A stretch of 64,000 nucleotides of DNA from Hyphomicrobiales bacterium (lineage in GTDB: Bacteria > Pseudomonadota > Alphaproteobacteria > Rhizobiales > Beijerinckiaceae): positions 372,001 through 436,000 of the forward strand of contig JADJVD010000004.1 of assembly GCA_016716745.1 (NCBI GenBank), written 5' to 3'. The notes below the pieces were generated by a model. It was given only the letters and a program-made list of their open reading frames with translations. It was not told the DNA's origin and searched no databases. Both the position numbers and the translations under genes were made by a program. Positions 52,220 to 62,266 of this stretch are shown here, in pieces (position 1 is the first letter of the stretch; every line of letters starts with the position of its first letter).

Positions 52220-54430
52220 TTGAGGGGACAACAGCAAACAGCGTCGTCGGCTCTGGCGGCGCCGGGCGTCGCGCCGTTGGCGGTCGCGCTGCTCGGCTAT
52301 TGCGCGCTGCCCTGGCACATGAACCAGTCCGGCGGCGTCGGTCTCGGCGGCTGGCCGGGGGCGATCCTCGCGCTGAAGGGCGAGGAGCCGTGGCTCGGCC
52401 CGATCGCGCTCGCCTTCGTTCTGGCGGCGACGCCGTTCCTGACGCGGCTGCGCGGCACGAAGGCCGGCGCGTGGTTCGTCGCCGCCGGCGCCTTCGGCAT
52501 ATTCTGGATCGTGGCGCAGGGCTTCTCCATCGGTCATCGCGGCTGGCGGTTCGAGGCGCTGGCCGCGCTGTTCGGCGCGCCGGGGCCGAAGCAGGCAGGC
52601 ATGGGGCTCGGCGCGCTGCTGACCGTCGGCGGCCTGCTGTCCCTCGCCATGCGCGGCCTCGCCATGCGCGGCTGGTGCCGCGGCGACGGCTTCGTCGTCG
52701 GCGCCATCGGCTGGATCGTCGCGTTGATCCTGGCCTTCGTGTTCCTGCCGATCGCGACGATCCTGCTCAGCGCGTTCCATGACAATTCAGGCCATTTCGC
52801 GCCGGGCCTGTTCTTCGAGAAGATGACCGATTCCTCGATCTGGGGCCTCGGCTGCCTCGGCGGCGGAACCGCGTGCGGCGTCGCCTGGAACACGGTGTTT
52901 CTGGCGCTGCTCGTCGGGGTGCTGTCGACGGCGCTCGGCCTCGCCTTCGCGCTGATCGCGACGCGCACGCAATTCCGCTTCCGCGGCGTGCTGCGACTGC
53001 TCACCGTGTTGCCGATCATCACGCCGCCCTTCGTCATCGGTCTGGCGCTGATCCTCTTGTTCGGCCGCTCCGGCGCCGTGTCGAACTTCCTGTTCTCGAC
53101 CTTCGGCATTCCGCCCTCGCGCTGGATCTACGGTCTGCCGGGCGTGCTGATCGCGCAATTGCTCGCCTTCACGCCGATCGCCTTTCTCGTGATGCTGAGC
53201 GTCGTGCAGGGCATCGCTCCGTCGATGGAGGAGGCGGCGCAGACGCTGCGCGCCAAGCCGTTGCAGATCTTCAACACCGTCACCTTCCCGCTGATGCGGC
53301 CGGGCATCGCCAACGCCTTCCTGCTCGGCTTCGTCGAGAGCATGGCCGACTTCGGCAACCCGCTCGTGCTCGGCGGCAATTTCGAGGTGCTGTCGACGAA
53401 GATCTTCTTCGCCGTTGTGGGCGCGGCGACCGATCAGGGCCGCGCGGCCGTGCTGTCGATGGTGCTTCTCGTCTTCACGCTCGGCGGCTTCGCGATCCAG
53501 CAACTCTGGGTCGGCAAGAAGGTCTACACGACGGTGACGGGCAAGGGCGACGCGGGCCTGTCGCTGCCGCTGCCGAACCTCGTGAAATTCGGCGCCTACC
53601 TCACCGCGATTCCGTGGGGCGTGTTCACCTTCGTCGTCTACGCGATCATCCTCATCGGCGGCTTCGTCAAGATGATGGGGCGCGACTACACGCCGACGCT
53701 GGAGCATTACGCCACCGCCTTCAGCATCGAGGGCGGGGCCGGCGGCCTGCACTTCACCGGCAGCGCGTGGCCCTCCTTCTTCGCCACGGCCGAGGTGGCG
53801 CTGATCGCCGCGCCGCTGACGGCGGGGCTGGGCCTGCTGACGGCTTGGCTGCTGACGCGGCAGAACTTCGCCGGGCGCAACGCCTTCGAGTTCATGACGC
53901 TGCTGTCCTTCGCGATCCCCGGCACGGTGGTCGGCGTGAGTTACATCCTCGCCTTCAACGTGCCGCCGATCGAGCTGACGGGCACGGCGGTGATCCTCGT
54001 CATCTGCTTCGTCTTCCGCAACATGCCGGTCGGCGTGCGCTCGGGCATCGCGGCGCTCTCGCAGATCGACAAGAGCCTCGACGAAGCCTCGCTGACGCTG
54101 GGCGCGCGCTCGGCGACGACGCTGCGCACCGTGATGGCGCCGCTGCTGCGGCCGGCGATGGTGGCGGCGCTCGTCTATTCCTTCGTGCGCGCGATGACGG
54201 CCGTCTCCGCGGTCATCTTCCTCGTCTCGGCGGAATGGAACATGGCGACGACCTACATCGTCGGCCGCGTCGACGCCGGCGAGCATGGCCTCGCCATCGC
54301 CTATTCCTCCTCGCTCATCGTTTTCATGCTGGCGATCATTCTCGGCATCGAGAAGCTCGTCGGGCAGCGCAAGCTCGGCCGTCGCGGCCATGCGCCCGCG
54401 CCCGCCGCGCCGGTCGCGGCCGCCGGCTAA
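52220..54430 (+). CDS. ABC transporter permease with two fused FbpB-type domains
   Basis: Inner-membrane permease of 736 residues. About four extra hydrophobic segments at the N-terminus (about 10-170) precede two repeated transport domains, each with an EAA-type loop for ATPase docking: MEEAAQTLRAKPLQIFNTVTFP near 335 and LDEASLTLGARSATTLRTVMAP near 620. This two-in-one layout is typical of AfuB/SfuB-like iron permeases. I chose the TTG at 52220 because GGAGGGGG lies just upstream; no ATG or GTG gives the whole N-terminus in frame. It serves both binding proteins upstream. Confidence 0.88.
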   Translation: MRGQQQTASSALAAPGVAPLAVALLGYCALPWHMNQSGGVGLGGWPGAILALKGEEPWLGPIALAFVLAATPFLTRLRGTKAGAWFVAAGAFGIFWIVAQGFSIGHRGWRFEALAALFGAPGPKQAGMGLGALLTVGGLLSLAMRGLAMRGWCRGDGFVVGAIGWIVALILAFVFLPIATILLSAFHDNSGHFAPGLFFEKMTDSSIWGLGCLGGGTACGVAWNTVFLALLVGVLSTALGLAFALIATRTQFRFRGVLRLLTVLPIITPPFVIGLALILLFGRSGAVSNFLFSTFGIPPSRWIYGLPGVLIAQLLAFTPIAFLVMLSVVQGIAPSMEEAAQTLRAKPLQIFNTVTFPLMRPGIANAFLLGFVESMADFGNPLVLGGNFEVLSTKIFFAVVGAATDQGRAAVLSMVLLVFTLGGFAIQQLWVGKKVYTTVTGKGDAGLSLPLPNLVKFGAYLTAIPWGVFTFVVYAIILIGGFVKMMGRDYTPTLEHYATAFSIEGGAGGLHFTGSAWPSFFATAEVALIAAPLTAGLGLLTAWLLTRQNFAGRNAFEFMTLLSFAIPGTVVGVSYILAFNVPPIELTGTAVILVICFVFRNMPVGVRSGIAALSQIDKSLDEASLTLGARSATTLRTVMAPLLRPAMVAALVYSFVRAMTAVSAVIFLVSAEWNMATTYIVGRVDAGEHGLAIAYSSSLIVFMLAIILGIEKLVGQRKLGRRGHAPAPAAPVAAAG

Positions 54431-54442
54431 GGGATTTCGCCG

Positions 54443-55510
<1,068 letters not shown>

Positions 55511-55588
55511 GTGCGCAGGCCAACGCCGGGTTGATTTCGCCGCCGGTCTCGGACACACCTCCGGCGCGGAACGACGCCGGGGGCTGAA

Positions 55589-56510
55589 ATGGTCGGGTCT
55601 GGGGCTTTTCTGATTGACGGGGCGGCGATCGCCGCCGAGTTGCGCGAGGATGTCGGCCGGCGCACGGCCGAGCTGATCGCGGCGACCGGCGTGCGCCCGG
55701 GGCTCGCGACCGGTTCTCGTCGGCGAGGACCCGGCGAGCCAGGTTTACGTCGCCTCCAAGGGCAAGGCCGCGCATGCGGCGGGGTTCCATTCCGAGCAGC
55801 ACACGCTGGCGGCGACGACCTCGCAGGAAAAGCTGCTCGCCCTCGTCGCGCGGCTCAACGCCGATCCGGCGATCCATGGGATTTTGGTGCAACTGCCGCT
55901 GCCCAAGGGGATCGACGCGACGAAGGTGCTCGAATCCATCGATCCGGCGAAGGACGTCGACGGCTTTCATCCCGTCAACGCCGGCCGCCTCGCCTCCGGC
56001 GATCTCGACCGCGCGCTGGTTCCCTGCACGCCGGCAGGCTCGATGATCCTGTTGCGACGCGCGGCCGAGAAGCTCGGCGTCAAGCTGGCCGGGCTCGACG
56101 CTGTGGTGGTCGGGCGCTCCAACATCGTCGGCAAGCCGATGGCGCAGCTTCTGCTGGCCGAGAACTGCACGGTGACGGTCGCCCATTCGCGCAGCCGCGA
56201 TCTGCCGGGCGTCGTCGGGCGGGCGGACGTCGTCGTCGCCGCCGTGGGCCGCCCCGAAATGATCGCCGGCGACTGGATCAAGCCGGGCGCCATCGTCATC
56301 GACGTCGGCATCAACCGCATTCCAGCGCCCGAGAAGGGCCTCGACGCGCAGGGCAGGGCGAAGACGCGCCTCGTCGGCGACGTCGCGTTCGCGGAGGCGA
56401 AGACGCGCGCCGGCGCGATCACGCCCGTGCCGGGCGGCGTCGGGCCGATGACCATCGCCATGCTGATGGCCAACACGCTGACCGCAGCCGAGCGCGCCGC
56501 TCGCCGCTGA
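55589..56510 (+). pseudogene. folD: Methylenetetrahydrofolate dehydrogenase/cyclohydrolase FolD with a frameshift
   Basis: Bifunctional folate enzyme, normally about 290 residues and usually essential. The first 42 residues read from the ATG at 55589 (IDGAAIAAELREDVGRRTAE, TGVRPGLA). The rest, VLVGEDPASQVYVASKGKAA through LVQLPLPKGIDATKVL, VVGRSNIVGKPMAQLL, DVGINRI and TPVPGGVGPMTIAML, is in the next frame. Removing one G at 55712-55713 restores a seamless protein. All catalytic motifs are present, so this is either a sequencing indel or a recent lesion; I expect the former. The class pseudogene is used only because the frame is broken as given. Confidence 0.88.
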
Positions 56511-56587
56511 GGCGCAGCCCGCGTCAGAGCTTGCGCTTGACCGGCGGGCGCGCATTGTGTCCGATCGGTCGACCTTGGGAGACGCCT

Positions 56588-57286
56588 GTGGCCGAAAAGC
56601 AGACTCTCGCCCGCATCCCCTTCTTCAAGGACGTGCCGGACCTCGAATTCGAGCGCTTCGACAGGCGATGCATCTGGAAACGCTACGAGGACGGCGAGGT
56701 CGTCGTCGACTTCGAGGATCAGTCCACTGACGTCTACTTCATCGTCACGGGCGAGGTGCGCGTGCTCATCCGCACGGCGGCCGGCAAGGAGATCATTCTG
56801 GCCGAGATGCGCGGCGGCCAGTTCTTCGGCGAGCTCGCCGCCATCGACGGCGTGAAGCGCTCGGCCAACGTGACGGCGCTGACGCGCGCCGAACTGTGCA
56901 TCATGCCGGCGAACGTCTTCCGCGAGCTGTGCTTCGCCTCGCCGGTCATCTGCGAGAAGGTGCTGCGCCTGCTCACCAGCCGCGTGCGCGATCTCAACGC
57001 GCGGCTGACCGAGCACTCGATCTTCGATCTCAAGCACCGGCTCTATTCGGAGCTGCTGCGCCTGTCGACGCCGCGCTCCGGTCATCCGACCGAGCGGGTG
57101 ATCACGCCGCCGCCCTTCCATCACGTCATCGCCGCGCGCATCGGCTGCCGGCGCGAGCAGGTGACGCGCGAGTTCAGCGCGATGTCGCAGGAGGGGCTGG
57201 TGGACAAGCGGCGCGGCGCGCTCGTCATCCTGAAGCCCGAAGTGCTGGAGCAGCGCCTCGCCGAGGCGATGCGCAACGAAGGCTGA
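56588..57286 (+). CDS. Crp/Fnr family transcriptional regulator
   Basis: Regulator of 232 residues. The N-terminal cyclic-nucleotide-binding-like domain (ARIPFFKDVPDLEFERF, GEVVVDFEDQSTDVYFIVTGEVRV, GGQFFGELAAIDGVKRSANVTA) is followed by a helix-turn-helix (HHVIAARIGCRREQVTREFSAMSQEGLVDKRRGALVIL, about 176-215). There is no N-terminal cysteine cluster, so it is not an FNR-type oxygen sensor; cNMP binding is likely, which is notable given the adenylate cyclase at 44378. The start is a GTG at 56588 after GGGAG. folD precedes it and the polyamine-type importer follows. Confidence 0.88.
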   Translation: MAEKQTLARIPFFKDVPDLEFERFDRRCIWKRYEDGEVVVDFEDQSTDVYFIVTGEVRVLIRTAAGKEIILAEMRGGQFFGELAAIDGVKRSANVTALTRAELCIMPANVFRELCFASPVICEKVLRLLTSRVRDLNARLTEHSIFDLKHRLYSELLRLSTPRSGHPTERVITPPPFHHVIAARIGCRREQVTREFSAMSQEGLVDKRRGALVILKPEVLEQRLAEAMRNEG

Positions 57287-57292
57287 CGCGAC

Positions 57293-58378
57293 TTGTCAGG
57301 GCCTGAGGGGCGGGGGGCGCCGCTCGTCGAGATCCGAAACGTCTCGAAGTCCTTCGGCGCGGTGTGCGCCGTCGCCGACGTGTCGCTGAGCATCGGGCGG
57401 GGCGCCTTCTTCGCGCTGCTCGGCCCGTCCGGTTGCGGCAAGACCACGCTGATGCGGATGCTGGCCGGCTTCGAGCGGCCGGACGCGGGCGAGATCCTCA
57501 TCGACGGCGAGGAGATGAGCGCGACGCCGCCGCATCGGCGACCCGTCAACATGATGTTCCAGTCCTATGCGATCTTCCCGCATCTGAGCGTGGCGCGGAA
57601 TGTCGGCTTCGGCCTCGTCGAGATGGGGATGGGGCGGGACGCCGTCGCGACGCGCGTCGAGGAGATGCTGCGCCTCGTGCAGCTTTCGGGCATGGGCGAG
57701 CGCAGGCCGGATCGGCTTTCCGGCGGCCAGCGACAGCGCGTCGCGCTCGCCCGCGCGCTGGCGCGGCAGCCCAAGCTGCTGCTGCTCGACGAGCCGCTCG
57801 CCGCGCTCGACCGGCGGCTGCGGGAGGAGACGCGGCTCGAACTCATCGACGTGCAGAAGCGGCTCGGCGCGACCTTCCTCATGGTGACGCACGATCAGGA
57901 GGAGGCGATGGCGACAGCCGACCGAATCGCCGTGATGCGGGCGGGGCGCGTCGAGCAGATCGGCGCGCCGACCGAGATCTACGAGCGGCCGGCGACGCGC
58001 TTCGTCGCCGAATTCGTCGGCGACATCAATTTGGTCGAGGGCAGGGTGGCGGGCGTTGAGGCGGGCCTCGCCCGCATCGACACGCCGCTGGGGGCGCTGA
58101 CGGCGCAATGCGCCTTACCCGCCGGCGCGCGCGCGACGCTGGCGATCCGACCGGAGCGGCTGCTTCTCGACGATGCGGCGGCGCAGAACGTCGTCGCGGC
58201 GCGCGTCGTCGCCGCGACCTATCTCGGCGGGCGCACCTTGCTGCGCCTCGCTGGCCCCGGCGAGACGATGTTGCGCGCGCTGGCGCCGGGCGCGGCGGCG
58301 GGGTGGCCCGCCGGGCGCGACGTGCGCGTCGGCCTGCCGGTCGCGGCGCTGACCGCGCTGGCGCAGGAGAGGGCGTGA
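57293..58378 (+). CDS. Spermidine/putrescine-type ABC transporter ATP-binding protein
   Basis: PotA-like ATPase of 361 residues: Walker A GPSGCGKTT (44-52), Q-loop FQSYAIFPHLS, signature LSGGQRQR, Walker B LLLLDEPLAALDRRLR, switch THDQEEAM and a C-terminal TOBE domain (about 280-350). The start is a TTG at 57293, only 6 bp after the regulator's stop; no better start lies before the first strand. The two permease genes follow with short overlaps, forming an operon of PotA-PotB-PotC layout. Polyamine uptake is the default, but related systems carry other cations or opines. Confidence 0.9.
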   Translation: MSGPEGRGAPLVEIRNVSKSFGAVCAVADVSLSIGRGAFFALLGPSGCGKTTLMRMLAGFERPDAGEILIDGEEMSATPPHRRPVNMMFQSYAIFPHLSVARNVGFGLVEMGMGRDAVATRVEEMLRLVQLSGMGERRPDRLSGGQRQRVALARALARQPKLLLLDEPLAALDRRLREETRLELIDVQKRLGATFLMVTHDQEEAMATADRIAVMRAGRVEQIGAPTEIYERPATRFVAEFVGDINLVEGRVAGVEAGLARIDTPLGALTAQCALPAGARATLAIRPERLLLDDAAAQNVVAARVVAATYLGGRTLLRLAGPGETMLRALAPGAAAGWPAGRDVRVGLPVAALTALAQERA

Positions 58379-59271
58379 GCGGGGGCGGGATGCGGCGGAT
58401 CGCGGCGCTGGCGCCGACGGTCTGGCTCGTCGTCTTCTTCCTTGTCCCGTTCCTGCTGGTGGCGAAGATCTCCGTCTCGACGGCGGCGCTGGCGCAACCG
58501 CCCTATACGCCGCTCTTCGATCTGTCGGAGGGCGTCGCCGGCGCGCTCGCCAGGCTCGGCGAGCTGACGCTGGCGGCCTATCGCGCGATCCTCGAGGACG
58601 ACCTTTATCTGTTGTCCTATCTCGGCTCGCTACGGCTGGCGGCGATCGCCACCGCGCTGACGCTGCTGATCGCCTATCCCTTCGCGCTCGCCATCGCGCG
58701 CGCGCCGCGCAACCGGCGGCCGGCGCTGGTGATGCTGGCGGTCGCGCCGTTCTGGACGAGTTTTCTCATTCGTGTCTATGCATGGATCCTGCTCCTCAAG
58801 GAGGAGGGGCTGATCAACCACGCGCTGATGGCGCTCGGGCTGATCGGCGAACCGCTGCATGTGTTCGCGACCGATGCGGCGGTCGTCGTCGGCGTCGTCT
58901 ACTCCTATCTGCCGTTCATGGTGCTGCCGCTCTATGCGGCGCTGGAGCAGCAGGACGCGAGCCTGCGCGAGGCGGCGGCCGATCTCGGCGCGACGCCGTG
59001 GCGGACGTTCCGGCGCGTCACGCTGCCGCTGTCGCTGCCCGGCGTCATGGCGGGCTCGCTGCTCGTCTTCATTCCGGCGATGGGCGAGTTCGTCATCCCC
59101 GATCTGCTCGGCGGCTCCGAGACGCTGATGATTGGCCGCACGCTGTGGAACGATTTCTTCTCGAACCGCGACTGGCCGGCGGCCTCGGCCGTAGCCATCG
59201 TGCTGCTGGCGCTGCTGCTGCCGGCGCTGATCGCCTACGAGCGGTTGCAGCTCAGAGGGCGCGAGCGATGA
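58375..59271 (+). CDS. Spermidine/putrescine-type ABC transporter permease, PotB-like
   Basis: Inner-membrane permease of 298 residues (from GTG at 58375, coupled by a GTGA overlap with the ATPase gene; ATG at 58390 is the alternative). Six hydrophobic segments are visible, and the EAA loop LREAAADLGATPWRTFRRVTLPLS near 203 is the ATPase contact. The TSFLIRVYAWILLL segment is characteristic of PotB-type subunits. The next gene overlaps by 4 bp. Confidence 0.9.
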   Translation: MSGGGMRRIAALAPTVWLVVFFLVPFLLVAKISVSTAALAQPPYTPLFDLSEGVAGALARLGELTLAAYRAILEDDLYLLSYLGSLRLAAIATALTLLIAYPFALAIARAPRNRRPALVMLAVAPFWTSFLIRVYAWILLLKEEGLINHALMALGLIGEPLHVFATDAAVVVGVVYSYLPFMVLPLYAALEQQDASLREAAADLGATPWRTFRRVTLPLSLPGVMAGSLLVFIPAMGEFVIPDLLGGSETLMIGRTLWNDFFSNRDWPAASAVAIVLLALLLPALIAYERLQLRGRER

Positions 59272-60062
59272 GCCGTCGTGTTCTCGGCCCGATGACGCTG
59301 GCGTTCGGCTTCGCCTTTCTCTACGGGCCGATCCTGCTCGTCATGCTTTACAGCTTCAACGAGTCGAAGCTCGTCACGGTGTGGGCGGGTTTTTCGACGC
59401 GATGGTATGCGGCGCTGCTGCAGAACCAGCAATTGCTGGATTCGGTGCGCGTCAGCCTCACCGTCGCGGTCACGTCGGCGACGCTGGCCACCATTTTGGG
59501 CACGCTGGCGGCGCTGGCGCTCGCCGAGCGCGGGCGGTTTCTCGGCCGCTCGCTGCTGTCGGCGATGATCTATGCGCCGCTGGTCTTGCCGGAGGTGATC
59601 CTCGGCCTCGCCTTCCTGCTGCTGTTCGTGGCGCTCGGCGTCGACCGCGGCTTCTGGACCATCGTGCTGGCGCACGCGACCTTCACCATGTGCTTCGTCG
59701 CCGTGGTCGTGCATGCGCGTCTGGTCTCGTTCGACCGGTCGCTGATCGAGGCGGCCGTCGATCTCGGGGCGCCGCCGTGGCGGGCCTTCCTGCGCGTGAC
59801 GCTGCCGATCTCGGCGCCGGCCGTCGTCGCCGGCTTCCTGCTCGCCTTCACCCTGTCGCTCGACGATTTCGTCATCGCCAGCTTCGTCTCCGGGCCGGGG
59901 GCGACGACGCTGCCGATGCGGATCTACAGCCAGGTGCGGCTCGGCGTGACGCCGGAGATCAACGCCGTCTCGACGCTGCTGCTCGCCGCCGTCGGGCTGG
60001 CGCTGGCGGGTTTCGCGGCGCTCGGCGCGCGCTTCGGCGAAGCCTCCGAACGGACGGGTTGA
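59268..60062 (+). CDS. Spermidine/putrescine-type ABC transporter permease, PotC-like
   Basis: Inner-membrane permease of 264 residues with six membrane segments; the PotC hallmarks are LYGPILLVMLYSFNESK at the N-terminus and the EAA loop LIEAAVDLGAPPWRAFLRVTLPIS near 160, with LSLDDFVIASFVSGPG after it. ATG at 59268 overlaps the preceding stop (ATGA). No periplasmic binding protein (PotD) gene follows; the next gene is methylmalonyl-CoA epimerase, so the receptor must be encoded elsewhere. Confidence 0.91.
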   Translation: MSRRVLGPMTLAFGFAFLYGPILLVMLYSFNESKLVTVWAGFSTRWYAALLQNQQLLDSVRVSLTVAVTSATLATILGTLAALALAERGRFLGRSLLSAMIYAPLVLPEVILGLAFLLLFVALGVDRGFWTIVLAHATFTMCFVAVVVHARLVSFDRSLIEAAVDLGAPPWRAFLRVTLPISAPAVVAGFLLAFTLSLDDFVIASFVSGPGATTLPMRIYSQVRLGVTPEINAVSTLLLAAVGLALAGFAALGARFGEASERTG

Positions 60063-60120
60063 GGCCGGCCGTCCGGGGCATTAAGAACCGGCCCGACAAC
60101 GCCATCCGCGAGGACAACCC

Positions 60121-60525
60121 ATGATCGGCCGCCTGAACCATGTCGCCATCGCCGTGCCCGACCTCGCCAAGGCGACCGCGCTCTATCGCGACACGCTGGG
60201 CGCCAAGGTGTCCGCGCCGCAGGCCGAGCCGGCGCATGGCGTGACGGTGGTGTTCATCGAGCTGCCGAACACCAAGATCGAGCTGCTGGAGCCGCTCGGC
60301 GCCAATTCGCCCATCGCCAAGTTCCTCGAGAAGAACGGCGAGGGCGGCATCCACCACATCTGCTACGAGGTGGCGGACATTCTGGCCGCGCGCGACCAGC
60401 TCAAGGCGAAAGGCGCGCGCGTGCTCGGCGACGGCCAGCCGAAGATCGGCGCGCATGGCAAGCCGGTGCTGTTCCTGCACCCGAAGGATTTCAACGGCGC
60501 GCTGGTCGAGATCGAGCAGGTCTGA
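60121..60525 (+). CDS. mce: Methylmalonyl-CoA epimerase
   Basis: Glyoxalase/VOC-fold enzyme of 134 residues that interconverts the R and S forms of methylmalonyl-CoA, part of propionyl-CoA breakdown or the ethylmalonyl-CoA pathway. RLNHVAIAVPDL (metal His near 7), IELLEPLG (metal Glu), GIHHICYEVADI (metal His) and KPVLFLHPKDFNGALVEIEQ are the family motifs. The ATG at 60121 lies after GAGGACAACCC. It fits functionally with a propionyl/methylcrotonyl-type carboxylase such as the subunit at 1464. Confidence 0.95.
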   Translation: MIGRLNHVAIAVPDLAKATALYRDTLGAKVSAPQAEPAHGVTVVFIELPNTKIELLEPLGANSPIAKFLEKNGEGGIHHICYEVADILAARDQLKAKGARVLGDGQPKIGAHGKPVLFLHPKDFNGALVEIEQV

Positions 60526-60535
60526 GGCATAGGCC

Positions 60536-60772
60536 TCAGGCGGACAGCCAGCGCGCGACGTCCTCGGGCTTCGGCAGACCGCCGGCGTGGACGACCTTGC
60601 CGTCGATGACGATTCCCGGCGTCGCGGCGATGCCGTAGCCGGCGATGGCGGCGTAATCCGTCACCTTCTCGATTTTCGCCTCCAGGCCGAGCTTGCGGGC
60701 TTCGTCGGCGACCATCGCCGCCGTCGTCTCGCACCGTTTGCAGCCGGGGCCGAGCACTTTGACGTCCTTCAT
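60536..60772 (-). CDS. Small thioredoxin-like protein (redox-active disulphide type)
   Basis: Compact 78-residue thioredoxin-fold protein beginning MKDVKVLGPGCKRCETT: the CKRC motif (11-14) is a CxxC redox or metal site, and TPGIVIDGKVVHAG holds the cis-proline region (near 52). Proteins of this size are typically encoded beside DUF318/ArsP-like permeases. It follows the permease gene by 11 bp and is the last gene of an ArsR-permease-thioredoxin operon. It could reduce or pass on a bound metal or metalloid. No signal peptide, so cytoplasmic. Confidence 0.87.
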   Translation of the reverse strand: MKDVKVLGPGCKRCETTAAMVADEARKLGLEAKIEKVTDYAAIAGYGIAATPGIVIDGKVVHAGGLPKPEDVARWLSA

Positions 60773-60783
60773 CGCGCGTCCTT

Positions 60784-61953
60784 TCAGGCGAAGAGCAGGT
60801 TGAACAGGTAGCCGACGGCGACGATCCCGGTCGCGACGACGGCGACGAAGACGGCGATCAGCTTCGGCGTCAGCACCTTGCGCAGGATCAGGAGTTCCGG
60901 CGCCGACAGAGCGATGACGCTCATCATGAAGGCGAGCACGGTTCCGAGCGCCGCGCCCTTGCCGAGCAGCGCCTCGACGACCGGCACGACGCCCGCGGCG
61001 TTGGCGTACATCGGCACGCCGACGAGGACGGCGGCGGGCACGGACCACCAGGCGTCCTTGCCCATCATCGCGGCAAGGCTCTCGGCCGGGACGTAGCCGT
61101 GGATCAGCGCGCCGACCGCGATGCCGGCGAGAACCCAGATCCAGACGCGGCCGACGATGTCGCGCACGGCGTCGAGCCCGGCGCGCAGACGGTCGACGAT
61201 CGTCATCTCCGCGCTCTGCGCGGCGTCGGCGGCGCTGGCGCGCAGATCGCGCACCCAGCCTTCGAGCCAGCCGTCGAGGCTTAGGCGGCCGATGATCCAT
61301 CCCGCGACGATTGCGACCGCAAGGCCGAAAACGAGATAGACGGCCGCCACCTTCCAGCCGAGCAGCGCGAACAGAAGACCGAGCGCGATCTCGTTGACCA
61401 TCGGCGCTGCGATCAGAAAGGAGAAGGTGACGCCGAGCGGAACGCCGGCGCTGACGAAGCCAAGGAACAGCGGAATCGCCGAGCACGAGCAGAACGGCGT
61501 CAGCACGCCGAGGCCGGCGGCGGCGACATTGCCGACGCCCTCGCGACGCCCGGCGAGCAGGCGGCGCGTGCGCTCGGGCGAGAACCAGCTGCGCACCACG
61601 CCCATCGCGAAGACGACGAGCGCCAGCAGCATCAGCACCTTCGGCGCGTCGTAAAAGAAGAAGCGCGCCGCCTCGTAGGCGTGCGAGCCGGGCGCGACCG
61701 GCAGGCGTTCCGCGAGCCAGTCGGCCGCGGCAGGCAGCTCGCGATAGACCAGCCACCAGACGACGAGCGCCGTCGCCGTCGCCGCCAGCGCGGCGAAGGC
61801 GCGTTCGCCCTGCGGGATCGGCGGCGCGGAGGCGGCGCGCGATCCGCAGCCGCCGGAGCCGCATCCGCAGCCGCCGGCTTTGTCGTTTGCGGCGTCCGGC
61901 GCCGCGCAATCGCAGGCGGCTCCACCGCCGCAGCAATCCGTCGTCGCGCTCAT
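60784..61953 (-). CDS. DUF318/ArsP-like permease with Cys-rich N-terminus
   Basis: Integral membrane protein of 389 residues. The N-terminal 45 residues are cysteine-rich (CCGGG, CDC, GCGCGSGGCG), a likely metal-binding tail; eight or more membrane segments follow. The CSCSAIPLFLGFVSAGVPLG segment (near 157) is the signature of the DUF318 permease family, which includes ArsP, an exporter of trivalent organoarsenicals. A second, related segment, YANAAGVVPVVEALLG, lies in the later half. The start overlaps the ArsR-family gene's stop by 4 bp. Substrate is inferred, not shown; some family members act on other thiol-reactive compounds. Confidence 0.87.
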   Translation of the reverse strand: MSATTDCCGGGAACDCAAPDAANDKAGGCGCGSGGCGSRAASAPPIPQGERAFAALAATATALVVWWLVYRELPAAADWLAERLPVAPGSHAYEAARFFFYDAPKVLMLLALVVFAMGVVRSWFSPERTRRLLAGRREGVGNVAAAGLGVLTPFCSCSAIPLFLGFVSAGVPLGVTFSFLIAAPMVNEIALGLLFALLGWKVAAVYLVFGLAVAIVAGWIIGRLSLDGWLEGWVRDLRASAADAAQSAEMTIVDRLRAGLDAVRDIVGRVWIWVLAGIAVGALIHGYVPAESLAAMMGKDAWWSVPAAVLVGVPMYANAAGVVPVVEALLGKGAALGTVLAFMMSVIALSAPELLILRKVLTPKLIAVFVAVVATGIVAVGYLFNLLFA

Positions 61954-62249
61954 GCGGCTTTCTCCACGGTCTCGGGGCGGGCGGCGGCGATCGCCGCGTC
62001 GACTACGGCGGACAGCGCCGGATCGAGATCGGCGCGGCGGCGGTAGCGCACCCATTGCGCGTCGCGCCTGTCGACGACGAGCCCGGCCTGTCGCAGAGCC
62101 GCCATGTGCCGCGACATGCGCGATTGGGTTGCGCCGAGGCGACGCATCAATTCGCACACGCAATGCTCCTCGCCGTCCCAGATCAGCGCGAGGGCGGCGA
62201 GGCGGGTCGGCTCGGCGAGGGCGGCGAGAAGGCTGACGGTTCGGTCCAT
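61950..62249 (-). CDS. ArsR/SmtB family transcriptional regulator
   Basis: Winged-helix repressor of 99 residues: SLLAALAEPTRLAALALI, then GEEHCVCELMRRLGATQSRMSRHMAALRQAGLVVDRRDAQWVRYR. The CVC pair in helix 3 (ECVCEL-like, here HCVCEL) matches the As/Sb-binding ELCVCDL site of ArsR, so metalloid sensing is credible. I chose ATG 62249 over 62267 because a palindrome (62267-62284) lies just before it and would overlap the other start. It heads the operon with the permease and thioredoxin-like genes. Confidence 0.88.
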   Translation of the reverse strand: MDRTVSLLAALAEPTRLAALALIWDGEEHCVCELMRRLGATQSRMSRHMAALRQAGLVVDRRDAQWVRYRRRADLDPALSAVVDAAIAAARPETVEKAA

Positions 62250-62266
62250 GCGCACTTCGATCTGCA

